A DNA stretch of 64,000 bases from Ohtaekwangia koreensis (GTDB lineage: Bacteria > Bacteroidota > Bacteroidia > Cytophagales > Cyclobacteriaceae): the NCBI RefSeq assembly GCF_900167975.1, contig NZ_FUZU01000001.1, positions 2,565,331 to 2,629,330 of the forward strand, in the 5' to 3' direction. Positions 54,140-63,669 of the stretch are shown piece by piece. The number at the start of each line of letters is the position of its first letter. The stretch's first letter is position 1. A program made the position numbers and the translations under genes. Under the pieces are notes generated by a model. The model did not search any database. It was not told where the DNA came from and saw only the letters and a list, made by a program, of their open reading frames with translations.

Positions 54140-55201
54140 TCAACTGTACCTGCTTTCTGCTACTTTCTGATTAATGGTAAGTACAACCAGAAACGTTTCC
54201 TCTCCATTCATGATTTTCAGTTCATACTGATCAGGATATAGCAGGTCAAGTCTCCGTTTGACGTTTTGTATCCCGATGCCTTCTTTGCGCGCATGGCCGT
54301 TGCCATTGGCTTTATTGTTCTCAACCTTCACCAGGATTACATGCTCTTGCGCATCAATACTTACCTTCACCCAGGACTGCTGCAGCTCTTCACTCGCACC
54401 GTGCTTGAAACAGTTCTCAACGAAAGGCAGCAGAATGAGCGGGGCGATGGTACATGTATTGATTCCGCCGGTAATCCGGACATCGACATCAAGCTTATCC
54501 CCATACCGCATCTTTTCAATATCTATATAGTTCTGAATGAACTTGATCTCTTTCTCAAGCGGAACCTCATCGCTGGTACATTCATATAGCATGTAGTTGA
54601 TCAGCTCTGAAAGTTTCAAGACCATATCCGGAGCACGTTCCGATTTTTTCAGGGTAAGCGCATATAGGTTATTCAACGTGTTGAATAGGAAGTGTGGATG
54701 GATCTGCGTTTTGAGAAACTTCAATTCAGCTTGTAGTTTTTCTTCTTTCAGTACCTGCTGTGCTTTCTGGTTGGTATACCAGTACTTTAAAAGTTTTATA
54801 GTCGCTGCGGTAAATGTTACCGGATATATACTGACGAACATTTTCACGATCTTCGGAAAATAGAAGAAGGGATCGCTCAGGTATTGCGGGTAGTATAGAG
54901 GGTAGTGGAAATTATAGGCTACATATCGTTGTACGACTCCTGCAACGAGTGACGCGATTAAAAAGCCGATTGCAAAAGCCCAGTATCTTCCCGGTAGCAA
55001 ATACCGTGGCAAGAGAAAATACATAGTGAAGTATGTGAAGGCAATCTTTCCCGGGAAGTATATAAGCTCTTCAAAAAAAGTCTGACGGTAATTTTCCTGG
55101 AAGCTGCCGTACAGTGTTGCATAGAAGACAAGGTGAGCCAGCCAGAATAAAACATGTTGAAAAATTCTGTTTCTCAATATCGATGGGAGTGGACGCTTCA
55201 C
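54140..55201 (-). CDS. LytS-type sensor histidine kinase
   Basis: 353 residues with four membrane helices in the first ~160, then the His_kinase region (LKFLKTQIHPHFLFNTLNNL with the phospho-His) and a HATPase (APLILLPFVENCFKHGA, GIGIQNVKRRLDLLY). Pairs with the LytTR regulator 47 bases downstream. The gap contains a short (TA)n run at 54120-54133. Confidence 0.95.
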   Translation of the reverse strand: MKRPLPSILRNRIFQHVLFWLAHLVFYATLYGSFQENYRQTFFEELIYFPGKIAFTYFTMYFLLPRYLLPGRYWAFAIGFLIASLVAGVVQRYVAYNFHYPLYYPQYLSDPFFYFPKIVKMFVSIYPVTFTAATIKLLKYWYTNQKAQQVLKEEKLQAELKFLKTQIHPHFLFNTLNNLYALTLKKSERAPDMVLKLSELINYMLYECTSDEVPLEKEIKFIQNYIDIEKMRYGDKLDVDVRITGGINTCTIAPLILLPFVENCFKHGASEELQQSWVKVSIDAQEHVILVKVENNKANGNGHARKEGIGIQNVKRRLDLLYPDQYELKIMNGEETFLVVLTINQKVAESRYS

Positions 55202-55405
55202 GATTCTATTAAGGCGTTGTGGTGCAGTGTACTGAAATCATTCGAATCAATAGTCATGCACATCATGAATGAGCAAAGTTAATGTAAATGGTCAGACTGA
55301 AGCGATAATCCATATCAACTGCATGCTAAAACTCCCTAACAACCTGCTATTGGCTACGAGCCGCATGTGTTGAATAATCATGAACCTAGAGAGACTGGCA
55401 GACTA

Positions 55406-57097
55406 TTAAAAACCGGCAGCAGTGTCGTCTCCACGTGGATCGGCACCACCTTCCAACGTACTGTCCCCACGCACCAGGATGGCATCTACGCGACAAAACG
55501 AACGGATCGGACTAAAGGCGTGTCCCATTTTCACGAGCTTTAAACTGTCCTCTATAGAGAATGCATGGAACTCGTTGAAGATTGTATCGGGCAACCATTG
55601 GTGGTGAAAACGTTTAGCAGTTACGGCTTCCTGCATCGTCATTTTATGATCCAGTACATTTAGTATAGTCTGAAATACACTCGTTATGATTTTAGAGCCA
55701 CCCGGGGTACCGACCACCATATATAGTCTTCCATCTTTTTCAATGATGGTTGGAGTCATCGAGCTGAGCATGCGTTTATTGGGCTGGATCTTATTGGCTT
55801 CTCCGCCGATAACACCATACATATTCGGATAACCGGGCTTTGCACTGAAGTCGTCCATTTCGTCATTCAATAAAAATCCGGAACCGGCAACAATTACTTT
55901 CGAGCCGTATGAATCGTTTAGTGTAGTGGTAACAGCAACAGCATTTCCTTGCGCATCAATAACAGAAAGGTGAGTGGTCTGTGGAGATTCGTGCAAAGCA
56001 AGCATGCCTTCTTTAATTGCTTTGCTTGGCGTTGCTTTTTCAGGGTCGAACGACTTCATGCGTTCATCCGTATAGAGCGCACTCGTGAGTTCTTTTACAG
56101 GTACATTTACGAAATCCGGATCGCCCAGGTAAACGGAACGATCCGCATATGCTCTGCGCTCTGCTTCTGCAATCAAGTGAACGGTTTGGGCTGTGTTCCA
56201 TCCCCATGACTCGATGGGATAATTTTCCACTGAGCGCAGCAACTGCAACAACGCAACCCCACCACTAGACGGTGGAGCCATCGAGATAATTTTATACTCT
56301 TTATACTTTCCTATAATCGGCTCGCGCCATATAGCTTTATAGTTTTTCAGGTCTTCATACGAGATCAACCCGTTGCCGCGTTTCATTTCCGCTACTATAT
56401 CATCTGCCGTTTTTCCTTCGTAGAAGCCGGCCCTGCCTGTGTCGCGAATGCGTTCAAGTGTATGTCCTAAGTCTGTCCAGCGAACCGTGTCGCCCGCTGT
56501 CCATGAATCGCGGAGTAAAAACTCAGGCTGAATCGTATTTTTTTTGACCAGAAAATCATGCAGGTAATTTAGCCCGTTCGCCTCACGCTGTGTAAGCACA
56601 AAGCCATCCAACGCCAGGGCTACTGCTGGCTGCACCAATTCCTTCCACGGAAGTTTACCATACTTTGCGTGCGCTTCAACCATGCCGGCTACTGAGCCCG
56701 GTACGCCACACGAAAGATGTCCATCCTGACTCAATGAATCAATAACATTGCCAGCAGAATCCAAGTACATAGTATGTGCAGAAGCTGCTGGTGCCTTTTC
56801 ACGATAATCCAGGGAAGCCACTGTGCCGTCATTTTTCCTCAGGACCATAAAACCACCACCACCAATGTTTCCTGCGCTCGGGTATACCACTGCCAAAGCA
56901 AACTGGACAGCGATCGCAGCGTCAACAGCATTGCCACCTTTGCGCATAATTTCCACGCCTACTTTTGAGGCCAGCGGATGCGCTGAGACTACCATAGCAG
57001 AATCCGTTACAAGACCTGTTATCCGCTTGCGTTTCGTGTTACTGTTACAGGCAACTACACTTACGACAAATAAAAGCAGAATACAGCGTTTCATCAT
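55406..57097 (-). CDS. ggt: Gamma-glutamyltransferase (lipoprotein)
   Basis: 563 residues; lipoprotein signal LLFVVSVVAC. Full GGT layout: SAHPLASKVGVEIMRKGGNA, YPSAGNIGGGGFMV, GVPGSVAGMVEAH, APPSSGGVALLQ, and the cleavage/nucleophile Thr374 in QTTHLSVIDAQGNAVAVT, with SSMTPTI for the oxyanion side. Cleaves glutathione and other gamma-glutamyl compounds in the periplasm or at the outer membrane. More canonical than the paralogue at 32420. Confidence 0.95.
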   Translation of the reverse strand: MMKRCILLLFVVSVVACNSNTKRKRITGLVTDSAMVVSAHPLASKVGVEIMRKGGNAVDAAIAVQFALAVVYPSAGNIGGGGFMVLRKNDGTVASLDYREKAPAASAHTMYLDSAGNVIDSLSQDGHLSCGVPGSVAGMVEAHAKYGKLPWKELVQPAVALALDGFVLTQREANGLNYLHDFLVKKNTIQPEFLLRDSWTAGDTVRWTDLGHTLERIRDTGRAGFYEGKTADDIVAEMKRGNGLISYEDLKNYKAIWREPIIGKYKEYKIISMAPPSSGGVALLQLLRSVENYPIESWGWNTAQTVHLIAEAERRAYADRSVYLGDPDFVNVPVKELTSALYTDERMKSFDPEKATPSKAIKEGMLALHESPQTTHLSVIDAQGNAVAVTTTLNDSYGSKVIVAGSGFLLNDEMDDFSAKPGYPNMYGVIGGEANKIQPNKRMLSSMTPTIIEKDGRLYMVVGTPGGSKIITSVFQTILNVLDHKMTMQEAVTAKRFHHQWLPDTIFNEFHAFSIEDSLKLVKMGHAFSPIRSFCRVDAILVRGDSTLEGGADPRGDDTAAGF

Positions 57098-57194
57098 GTT
57101 GGAATTGGTTTAGTCGAGTTAAAAGTATTACTTCCGAAGCTGTTTTAGAAGGTAATTAAGGATGAATGGTGAATAACATCTTTACTACATAAGC

Positions 57195-57824
57195 ATGAGC
57201 CTCAGAAAAGAAAAAGCCGCCCGATTAAAAGTGCATGTGCTCGATACAACCCTAAAGCTGGTTGGAAAAAGGCCCTTCGAAGATCTATACGTAGACGACA
57301 TCTGCGAGAAAGTTAAGATCTCTAAAGTAACATTGTTCAAATACTTTCCACAGAAAGAAGACATCTTATTATACTATTTCAGGGTTTGGTGTCTGGGGCG
57401 CTCTGCAGATCTTATACTGAAACCACGCGAAGGTATACAAGGAGTATATTTCCTGTTTGATAAGATAAGTGAAGCCTATGAAGAACATCCCGGATTACTG
57501 CTTAGTCTTATCGGCTACTTCTCTGATTTCAAGAGGCCTCCCAAACCTTTTCCGTTAAAGCCTGAAGAAAAGAAGATACTGTTTCCTGAAATTGAAGGCA
57601 TCACCAACATTGAAATACTTTCGCTCGACCACATGCTGGAGAAGTTTACACTCGAGGCGATCTTCAGAAAAGAAATTACCAAGACCATCTCAACAAGGGA
57701 TATAACCAACCTGATCACATCGATCTTTATAGGAGGAATTGTTACGGCACATTTAAATCAGTTAAATCCTTCCAAGATCTTTTTCCGAAAGAACCTTGAT
57801 TTGATGCTACGAGGTTTACAGTAA
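57195..57824 (+). CDS. TetR/AcrR-family transcriptional regulator
   Basis: 209 residues; N-terminal HTH (ARLKVHVLDTTLKLVGKRPFEDLYVDDICEKVKISKVTLFKYFPQKEDIL in segments) typical of TetR. C-terminal ligand domain unassigned. Divergent from the ggt gene (97 bases between), which may be a target. Confidence 0.9.
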   Translation: MSLRKEKAARLKVHVLDTTLKLVGKRPFEDLYVDDICEKVKISKVTLFKYFPQKEDILLYYFRVWCLGRSADLILKPREGIQGVYFLFDKISEAYEEHPGLLLSLIGYFSDFKRPPKPFPLKPEEKKILFPEIEGITNIEILSLDHMLEKFTLEAIFRKEITKTISTRDITNLITSIFIGGIVTAHLNQLNPSKIFFRKNLDLMLRGLQ

Positions 57825-57907
57825 TAAAAATGTTGTTGGAAAATCAACGGCGTTGACTTATGCTATTCATTATCAATCCTCCAGCACTTCTTGCTTTTCC
57901 TTGATTT

Positions 57908-58078
57908 TTAATTTCTTACACGGATTGATTTAGTGCGCTTGGTTCTGCGATCTTTTTTACGATCGTACCAGCGATGATGATACTTGGGCTTTACAACCGA
58001 GATGTTACTGCCGGATTTTTTGCTACACGCAGGCAAAAGGAGTGCTGTTAGTACCAGGAATAAAAATATTCTTTTCAT
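57908..58078 (-). CDS. Small basic lipoprotein
   Basis: About 56 residues from ATG at 58076-58078: MKRIFLFLVLTALLLPACSKKSG is a clear lipoprotein signal, followed by a short very basic tail (KYHHRWYDRKKDRRTKRTKS). No family recognised. The longer frame upstream has no signal-like start. Divergent from the caspase gene. Confidence 0.65.
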   Translation of the reverse strand: MKRIFLFLVLTALLLPACSKKSGSNISVVKPKYHHRWYDRKKDRRTKRTKSIRVRN

Positions 58079-58183
58079 GCAGTGGCCAAAAATAACATTT
58101 TTTGTCTTCAACGAATGATACTCTCCAAAACGGTTCATTAATTTTTACCGTATAATTACCTTTGATAATATTATCTACCCTCT

Positions 58184-59632
58184 ATGAAACAGTCTATACT
58201 TGGTTTAGGACTGATGATCCTGGTTTCTACTTTGTCTATAGCGCAGGACTATCAGACTTACGATGAAGGCATTGCAAAATTCCGCGCTCAGGATTACGGA
58301 GCCGTGATCGATCTCTTCTCAGGTATGCTCGCCAAGCCTGATCGTAACAAACGCTACGATGAAGACCTTTATTTTTACCGCGGGCAATCTTATTATTTTA
58401 AAGGTGAAACTGAAAATGCGCTGGTTGATTTAGACAAGGCGCTTGAACTCAATCACTTTAATAAAGCTGTCATCGCCTGGTTCAAGGCACGTTGTTATGA
58501 TAAAAAAGGAAACGCCCAGCAAGCCGATACATACTATAAAGAAGCTGTAGGGTATGCGGAGAATAATAAGAAAGTATCAGCACAGATTCTTGCAGATCGC
58601 TCGCAGTTTTATGCGCGGCAAGGAAACAAAGACGCGGCCGCTAGCGACCTTACACTTGCCAAATCACTAGATCCTTCCAATGCAGAAATAGCGAAGGCCA
58701 CCGTGAGTAATAACAATACCGCTACACAACGAGGAGGAGCCGACACGAAGAGTAAAACTCAAGTGATTGTTAAAAACAATCAGAAAGATACCAAGGCAGC
58801 TACTACGGATACCAAGAAAACAACACCCCCTGCGAAAACTGTTCAGCAGCCCATCATTACTACTCCTGTGCAGGAACAACCAACGGATCAATCCGCCAAC
58901 ACAGCATTGATCTCTTCTATAGCATCAACCTATAAAGATGAAAAACGGTATGCACTGGTAATTGGTAACAGCAGCTATACCAACTCCGTAGGTATATTAA
59001 AAAATCCTGTGAACGATGCTACCGATGTATCTACAGAATTAAAAAAATCAAATTTTGAAGTTCAGTTACTCACCAATGCTACCTATGTGCAAATGCGGGA
59101 AGCTATGCGTAAGTTCCAGGATAAACTTGTGAACGGTCCGAAAGATCAAACCGTAGGGTTATTCTATTATGCTGGCCACGGTGTTCAATACCTGGATGAG
59201 AATTACCTGGTGCCCGTGGATGCAAACGTACAGTATGAAGATGATATAGTACGCATGTGTTTCCCGGTACAAAAGATGGTGCTGGCCAACATGGAGCGTT
59301 CTAATTCACGCATGAATATTGTGATCCTCGATGCTTGCCGTAACAATCCTTTTCCCGCTGCTACGCGTTCGGTCTCGCAAGGACTTGGTGAAATGAAGCG
59401 TGCACGTGGTTCATTTATAGCCTATGCAACAGCACCAGGTTCAGTAGCTTCCGATGGAGCAGGTCGCAATGGTCTCTATACACAGGAGCTACTGAAAGCT
59501 TTACGCAAACCCGGACTCACCATCGAGCAAGTCTTCAAAGATGTGCGCATGAATGTACTGCGACTCTCTGGTGATAAACAATTTACATGGGACAGCTCAA
59601 ATATAGTAGGGGAGTTCTACTTTAAATTTTAG
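58184..59632 (+). CDS. Secreted TPR-caspase family protein, copy 1
   Basis: 482 residues: signal peptide to ~20 (LSIAQ), TPR-like helices (~22-165), a low-complexity Lys/Thr/Pro linker (~170-245) and a caspase-fold (C14) domain. The start strand RYALVIGNSSY, catalytic His332 in FYYAGHGVQ and Cys385 in ILDACRNNPF are intact, with PGSVASDGAGRNGLYTQELL after. Metacaspase-like proteases cut after basic or acidic residues; substrate unknown. The C-terminal 230 residues are very close to the copy at 60651, the linker is not. Confidence 0.92.
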   Translation: MKQSILGLGLMILVSTLSIAQDYQTYDEGIAKFRAQDYGAVIDLFSGMLAKPDRNKRYDEDLYFYRGQSYYFKGETENALVDLDKALELNHFNKAVIAWFKARCYDKKGNAQQADTYYKEAVGYAENNKKVSAQILADRSQFYARQGNKDAAASDLTLAKSLDPSNAEIAKATVSNNNTATQRGGADTKSKTQVIVKNNQKDTKAATTDTKKTTPPAKTVQQPIITTPVQEQPTDQSANTALISSIASTYKDEKRYALVIGNSSYTNSVGILKNPVNDATDVSTELKKSNFEVQLLTNATYVQMREAMRKFQDKLVNGPKDQTVGLFYYAGHGVQYLDENYLVPVDANVQYEDDIVRMCFPVQKMVLANMERSNSRMNIVILDACRNNPFPAATRSVSQGLGEMKRARGSFIAYATAPGSVASDGAGRNGLYTQELLKALRKPGLTIEQVFKDVRMNVLRLSGDKQFTWDSSNIVGEFYFKF

Positions 59633-59714
59633 TATATATCTACATAAATATGTAGGTGACTTAGAAGGTGTATAAATCCGTGTTACCTTACCTGATAATT
59701 TTAACCCTCTTATC

Positions 59715-60620
59715 ATGAAACGACTACTCAGCCTGTTAATTTTTATATCTATTGTGATGGTGGCAGCTGCCCAGGACGAAGGAATAATAAAGAAGAGAGA
59801 ACGTATCGATAAAAACAAAGGAGTTTTTCTGGGACTTGGTCCATCTTTTACTTTCGGAAAAAACATTGGCGACTATAAAACAGGATTCAACGTTGAACTT
59901 GGTTTTCTCAAGCGCGTTAACCGCGTGCTTTCAATTGGTCCTTCTATATCTTATTTAGGATTTCAATACGATCCTGAAGTAACAACCGCCAACGGTGGAG
60001 ATGCTTATATAGGGTATGGTGATCCGAACGGATGGGAAACCAAATATGGTCTTGGTGATCTTGCCTATGATTATGGATATGTACTCACACTGGAAGGTGG
60101 TGATCTGAGCCTTACTTCATTGGCATTGAATATAAAACTTAATTTTGTTCCCGTAAAAGACAACTCTGTTATTTCAGTATATGCTTTTGCAAAGCCGTTC
60201 GTTACGCTCGCATCACGCAAGGAAGTAAGTGGCACAGGCGAGCGGTATACGTATGAGATTTACGAGGATGACCAGAATACCTCTACGCAAAATGATGACT
60301 TGCTATACTATAACCAGAACGATGGTCAGTGGTATGCCGACGGTTATACAGAAACTTGGGATGGTGACTCCTTTGAGACCTTAAAAAGTGATACAGAAAT
60401 TACGGGTGGTATATTTGTGGGTCCGGGTATTGAGCTTTTCCCTGCAAGACCATTTTCATTCTACCTGCAGGCTGCTTTCGGCTATACATTCCCGGTAACT
60501 TTTGTTAGCACAGAGGCGTATGAAAAAACAGTTTCCTCTTATGCCAATGAAGAGTTCCCAATGGTAAAGAAAGGTTTTCCTTCGCTAAATATTCAGTTTG
60601 GCGTATCTTATAACTTCTAA
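59715..60620 (+). CDS. Outer-membrane beta-barrel protein
   Basis: 301 residues; signal peptide (LISIVMVAAAQ region). Alternating amphipathic strands typical of a small barrel (GVFLGLGPSFTFGKNIGDYK, LSIGPSISYLGFQYD, FSFYLQAAFGYTFPV) and a terminal aromatic strand LNIQFGVSYNF. It sits between the two caspase genes (82 and 30 base gaps), so one operon and a shared role are likely. No specific family identified. Confidence 0.85.
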   Translation: MKRLLSLLIFISIVMVAAAQDEGIIKKRERIDKNKGVFLGLGPSFTFGKNIGDYKTGFNVELGFLKRVNRVLSIGPSISYLGFQYDPEVTTANGGDAYIGYGDPNGWETKYGLGDLAYDYGYVLTLEGGDLSLTSLALNIKLNFVPVKDNSVISVYAFAKPFVTLASRKEVSGTGERYTYEIYEDDQNTSTQNDDLLYYNQNDGQWYADGYTETWDGDSFETLKSDTEITGGIFVGPGIELFPARPFSFYLQAAFGYTFPVTFVSTEAYEKTVSSYANEEFPMVKKGFPSLNIQFGVSYNF

Positions 60621-60650
60621 CATCATTTACAACGGAAAGGGTAGGGCACG

Positions 60651-62114
60651 ATGAACCGGATATTTATACTGATCACTCTCTTATGCATTACCATCTTTAG
60701 TAGCCAAGCGCAATTCAAGCTATACGAAAGAGGTCATGATAGTTATACTTCCGGAAAGTATGATGATGCAATAAAGAATTTTTCAGAATACCTCACTAAA
60801 TATACCCGTGACAAAGCGCTCGATGTGGAGGTTTACTATCTGCGGGCGCTTTCATATTATAAGACCAATGATTTTAAAAACGCTATTGCCGACTTCGAGG
60901 AAACGCTTTTGTTAAATCATGAGAACGCAGGAAACATCTATTGGTTCAAGGCAAAGAGTAATGAAAAGATTGGTGCTAATCAGGATGCCATCCGTGACTA
61001 TAGCAATGCTATCCGCGAGCTAGGCAGCGATAAAGCTGCCAAATCAAAATTACTATACGAGCGAGGGTTGGTTTATGTAAAGATGAATGAACTGGTATCT
61101 GCGAAGGAAGATTTTCAAAGTGGGTTGTTAATTAGTCCCGGCAACGGTGACCTTACCCGTGAATTCAACAAGCTCGATAAAGTTATACTCACTTCGCGCA
61201 GCACGCCTGAGAATAGCTCAAAGGCAAATCAGCCGGTAGTAAAAAAGGATCAACCTCCGGCAAAGAACAACACGGTTGCTAAAAAGGATGAACCCACGAA
61301 ATCCAATGTTGTTGATTCCAGTCCTAACAACTCGAAGAGTATAAAAACCCCAGTGGAGCAAACGGCTAGTAGCCATACCGTTATCACGCAGCCCTCTTTA
61401 GCAGATGCCTATAAAGATGAAATGCGCTATGCGCTCGTGATTGGTAACTCGGCCTATCCCAAAACAATAGGTGCATTAAAGAATCCTGTAAATGATGCCA
61501 CGGATATGGCAAAGGAATTACAGAACTCTAACTTCCAGGTTGACCTGCTGACCAATGCCACGTATGGACAAATTCGTGCTGCATTGTTGAAATTCAAAGA
61601 GAAGATTGATGCTGGCGATCCTGAAAAAACTGTAGCCTTATTTTACTTTGCTGGTCATGGACTTCAGCACGAACAAGAGAATTACTTAGTGCCAATTGAT
61701 GCAGCAGTCGAATTTGAAGACGACATCAGTCGCTATTGTTTTCCCGCACAACGCATGGTACTTGCTAACATGGAACGCTCGAATGCCCGCATGAATATTC
61801 TTATTCTCGATGCATGCCGTAACAACCCTTTCCCGGCTCTTAACCGTTCGGTTGAGCAAGGTCTTGGTGAGATGAGAAGAGCGCGTGGATCTTTTATAGC
61901 CTATGCTACAGCTCCGGGTTCGGTGGCTTCGGATGGCTCTGGCAGAAACGGGTTATATACCCAGGAGCTTCTCAAAGCTATACGCAAACCAGGACTTACC
62001 ATTGAACAGGTATTTAAGGAAGTGCGGTCGAATGTACTTCGCCTGTCAGGTGATAAGCAGAATACCTGGGACAGCTCCAATATTATCGGAGAATTCTACT
62101 TCCGGTTTAACTAA
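60651..62114 (+). CDS. Secreted TPR-caspase family protein, copy 2
   Basis: 487 residues of the same architecture: signal peptide (TIFSSQAQ), TPR-like helices (~22-165), Lys/Pro/Asn linker (~180-245), caspase domain with His336 in FYFAGHGLQ and Cys389 in ILDACRNNPF. GSFIAYATAPGSVASDGSGRNGLYTQELL is almost identical to copy 1. Both catalytic residues are kept, so both should be active. The start ATG lies 30 bases after the barrel gene. Confidence 0.92.
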   Translation: MNRIFILITLLCITIFSSQAQFKLYERGHDSYTSGKYDDAIKNFSEYLTKYTRDKALDVEVYYLRALSYYKTNDFKNAIADFEETLLLNHENAGNIYWFKAKSNEKIGANQDAIRDYSNAIRELGSDKAAKSKLLYERGLVYVKMNELVSAKEDFQSGLLISPGNGDLTREFNKLDKVILTSRSTPENSSKANQPVVKKDQPPAKNNTVAKKDEPTKSNVVDSSPNNSKSIKTPVEQTASSHTVITQPSLADAYKDEMRYALVIGNSAYPKTIGALKNPVNDATDMAKELQNSNFQVDLLTNATYGQIRAALLKFKEKIDAGDPEKTVALFYFAGHGLQHEQENYLVPIDAAVEFEDDISRYCFPAQRMVLANMERSNARMNILILDACRNNPFPALNRSVEQGLGEMRRARGSFIAYATAPGSVASDGSGRNGLYTQELLKAIRKPGLTIEQVFKEVRSNVLRLSGDKQNTWDSSNIIGEFYFRFN

Positions 62115-62206
62115 GTATACTTCAGCTTATTTTAATTTTATTTTCTGAAGAGAAGAAACGCATCCATAAATTCTTTTGTTTAGTTTACAGACCAAAAGAA
62201 AAATGT

Positions 62207-62686
62207 ATGTCGAATAAAAATTCTATAGGACTTGAAGTAAAAGATTCCGAACAACTGGCTAGCGGCTTGAATGATCTGTTGGCAAACTATCAATTATTTT
62301 ATATGAATGCCCGTGGCTTTCACTGGAATATAAGAGGCGATAAGTTCTTTGAACTTCACCTTAAGTTTGAAGAACTGTACAGTGATGCCTTTCTCAAAGT
62401 TGATGAGATAGCAGAGCGAATATTAACACTGGGTTATATACCTGTTCATAGTTATTCAGACTATGTTAAGAAATCGGAAATAAAAGAATCGAAAGATATC
62501 TCTGACGGATACATTGCTGTGCAGCAAGTGCTTGACGGTTTCAGAACGTTACTCATCAAGGAGCGTGCGTTATTAAAGATGTCAGCCGACGCAGAAGATG
62601 AAGGAACCAATGCATTGATGAGCGACTATATTCGTCAGCAAGAGAAGTCGGTATGGATGTACTCATCTTTCCTTTCTAAAAAATAA
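62207..62686 (+). CDS. dps: Dps-family ferritin-like protein
   Basis: 159 residues: NARGFHWNIRGDKFFELHLKFEELYSDAFLKVDEIAERI in parts gives the His, Asp and Glu ligands of the Dps ferroxidase site between subunits. Oxidises and stores iron with peroxide and protects DNA in stress. Own unit, no terminator obvious. Confidence 0.95.
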   Translation: MSNKNSIGLEVKDSEQLASGLNDLLANYQLFYMNARGFHWNIRGDKFFELHLKFEELYSDAFLKVDEIAERILTLGYIPVHSYSDYVKKSEIKESKDISDGYIAVQQVLDGFRTLLIKERALLKMSADAEDEGTNALMSDYIRQQEKSVWMYSSFLSKK

Positions 62687-62908
62687 TTTTTTATTTATCC
62701 ATGATCATCTGAAATATTCTTGACAGTGCATAGGTGTATTTCAGATGATCAGTTTGCTATACTTTCCTGTTGTAATGTATTCTCTTCCAGATAGTAAAGA
62801 CAATTGAAGAAGACGAATGTATTTATGCACAATGACTCTTGTGTTATCATTTTGAAGGTGCGTTGGAAACAAATAGAAAAACATATCCATAATTTTTTTG
62901 TTCCAAAT
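62687..62908. other. Intergenic region after dps
   Basis: No gene seen; short overlapping frames on both strands do not resemble protein. A loose inverted repeat CATCTGAAATA / TATTTCAGATG analogue (62707 and 62738) might terminate dps. Confidence 0.4.
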
Positions 62909-62939
62909 TTTGGAGATTTTAAACCCAATACTATCTTTG
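62909..62939 (+). promoter_or_regulatory. Promoter of tRNA-Asp
   Basis: TTTG (62909-62912) and TATCTTTG (62932-62939) with 19 bases between them match the Bacteroidota -33/-7 consensus; transcription would start about 55 bases before the tRNA. Confidence 0.7.
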
Positions 62940-63000
62940 CACTCCCTTTGAGACACACTCCTAGGGGAAACCAAAAAGAAGTCTTGGTTTTATAGAAAAT

Positions 63001-63074
63001 GGTCCGGTAGTTCAGCTGGTTAGAATGCCTGCCTGTCACGCAGGAGGTCGCGGGTTCGAGTCCCGTCCGGACCG
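63001..63074 (+). tRNA. tRNA-Asp (anticodon GTC)
   Basis: Acceptor GGTCCGG pairs with CCGGACC, discriminator G at 63074; D-arm GTTCAGCTGGTTAGAAT; anticodon stem CCTGC/GCAGG with loop CTGTCAC, anticodon GTC; T-arm GCGGG-TTCGAGT-CCCGT. CCA is not encoded. A strong terminator follows. Confidence 0.98.
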
Positions 63075-63075
63075 C

Positions 63076-63110
63076 AAAGACCGCTTAAACGGAATGTTTA
63101 AGCGGTCTTT
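63076..63110 (+). terminator. Terminator after tRNA-Asp
   Basis: Perfect 15-bp stem AAAGACCGCTTAAAC / GTTTAAGCGGTCTTT with GGAAT loop, then TTGTTTT. Confidence 0.9.
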
Positions 63111-63202
63111 TTGTTTTATCATGCCTGTTCAAGCAGCCTGAGGTCAATTCCCCTGTTAGTGAATTTCCTGTATCACATCAATAACAAAGCAGAAGAGGAC
63201 TT

Positions 63203-63610
63203 ATGGTATGCACGGATATTCTCAATTCATCTAGGCTGGTAAAAAGCAGGGAGCATTTAGCGGTAAACGATAAAGAACCGAAATATTCCTTGAAGCGAGA
63301 AGTTGATGAATCACAATGCAACGCCGATAAAATAAAGAGAAGGACACTGGAGGCGCGAGATCTTAATATATATCCGTGAACTAAAAAGTTAACTCTTAAA
63401 TATATACCTGGACTTGTCCGCGAAAGGCGAATATACTTCGCCCGAAGCCATCAGAAATGTCTATACTGGAAGTATAGTACAGCAACACACTATACTAGAA
63501 CTCCTCAAGCTGCACAACGAAGACTTAAAAAAAGAATCAGTATAGATGTAGCAAGTAGCACCTGGACTAAATTCAATACCCTTGAGAAGAAGCTGTCGGT
63601 ATATATATAA
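63203..63610 (+). pseudogene. Tyrosine recombinase (Bacteroidota phage/ICE integrase) N-terminal remnant
   Basis: From the ATG at 63203 the frame reads HLAVNDKEPKYSLKREVDES...ADKIKRRTLEARDLN and then breaks at a TGA (63377). Another frame gives IRELKS and, after a stop, YLDLSAKGEYTSPEAIRNVY then QQHTILELLKLHNEDLKK; past a run of seven A it shifts again to RISIDVASSTWTKFNTLEKK. These are the arm-binding and SAM-like domains of Bacteroidota integrases; the catalytic domain is gone. It lies 128 bases beyond tRNA-Asp, a normal place for an integrase. Confidence 0.75.
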
Positions 63611-63669
63611 GCAGCTTAATAAAATAGATATTTACCCTGTATCCTACTCTCTGATCAGACGATTGTTAA

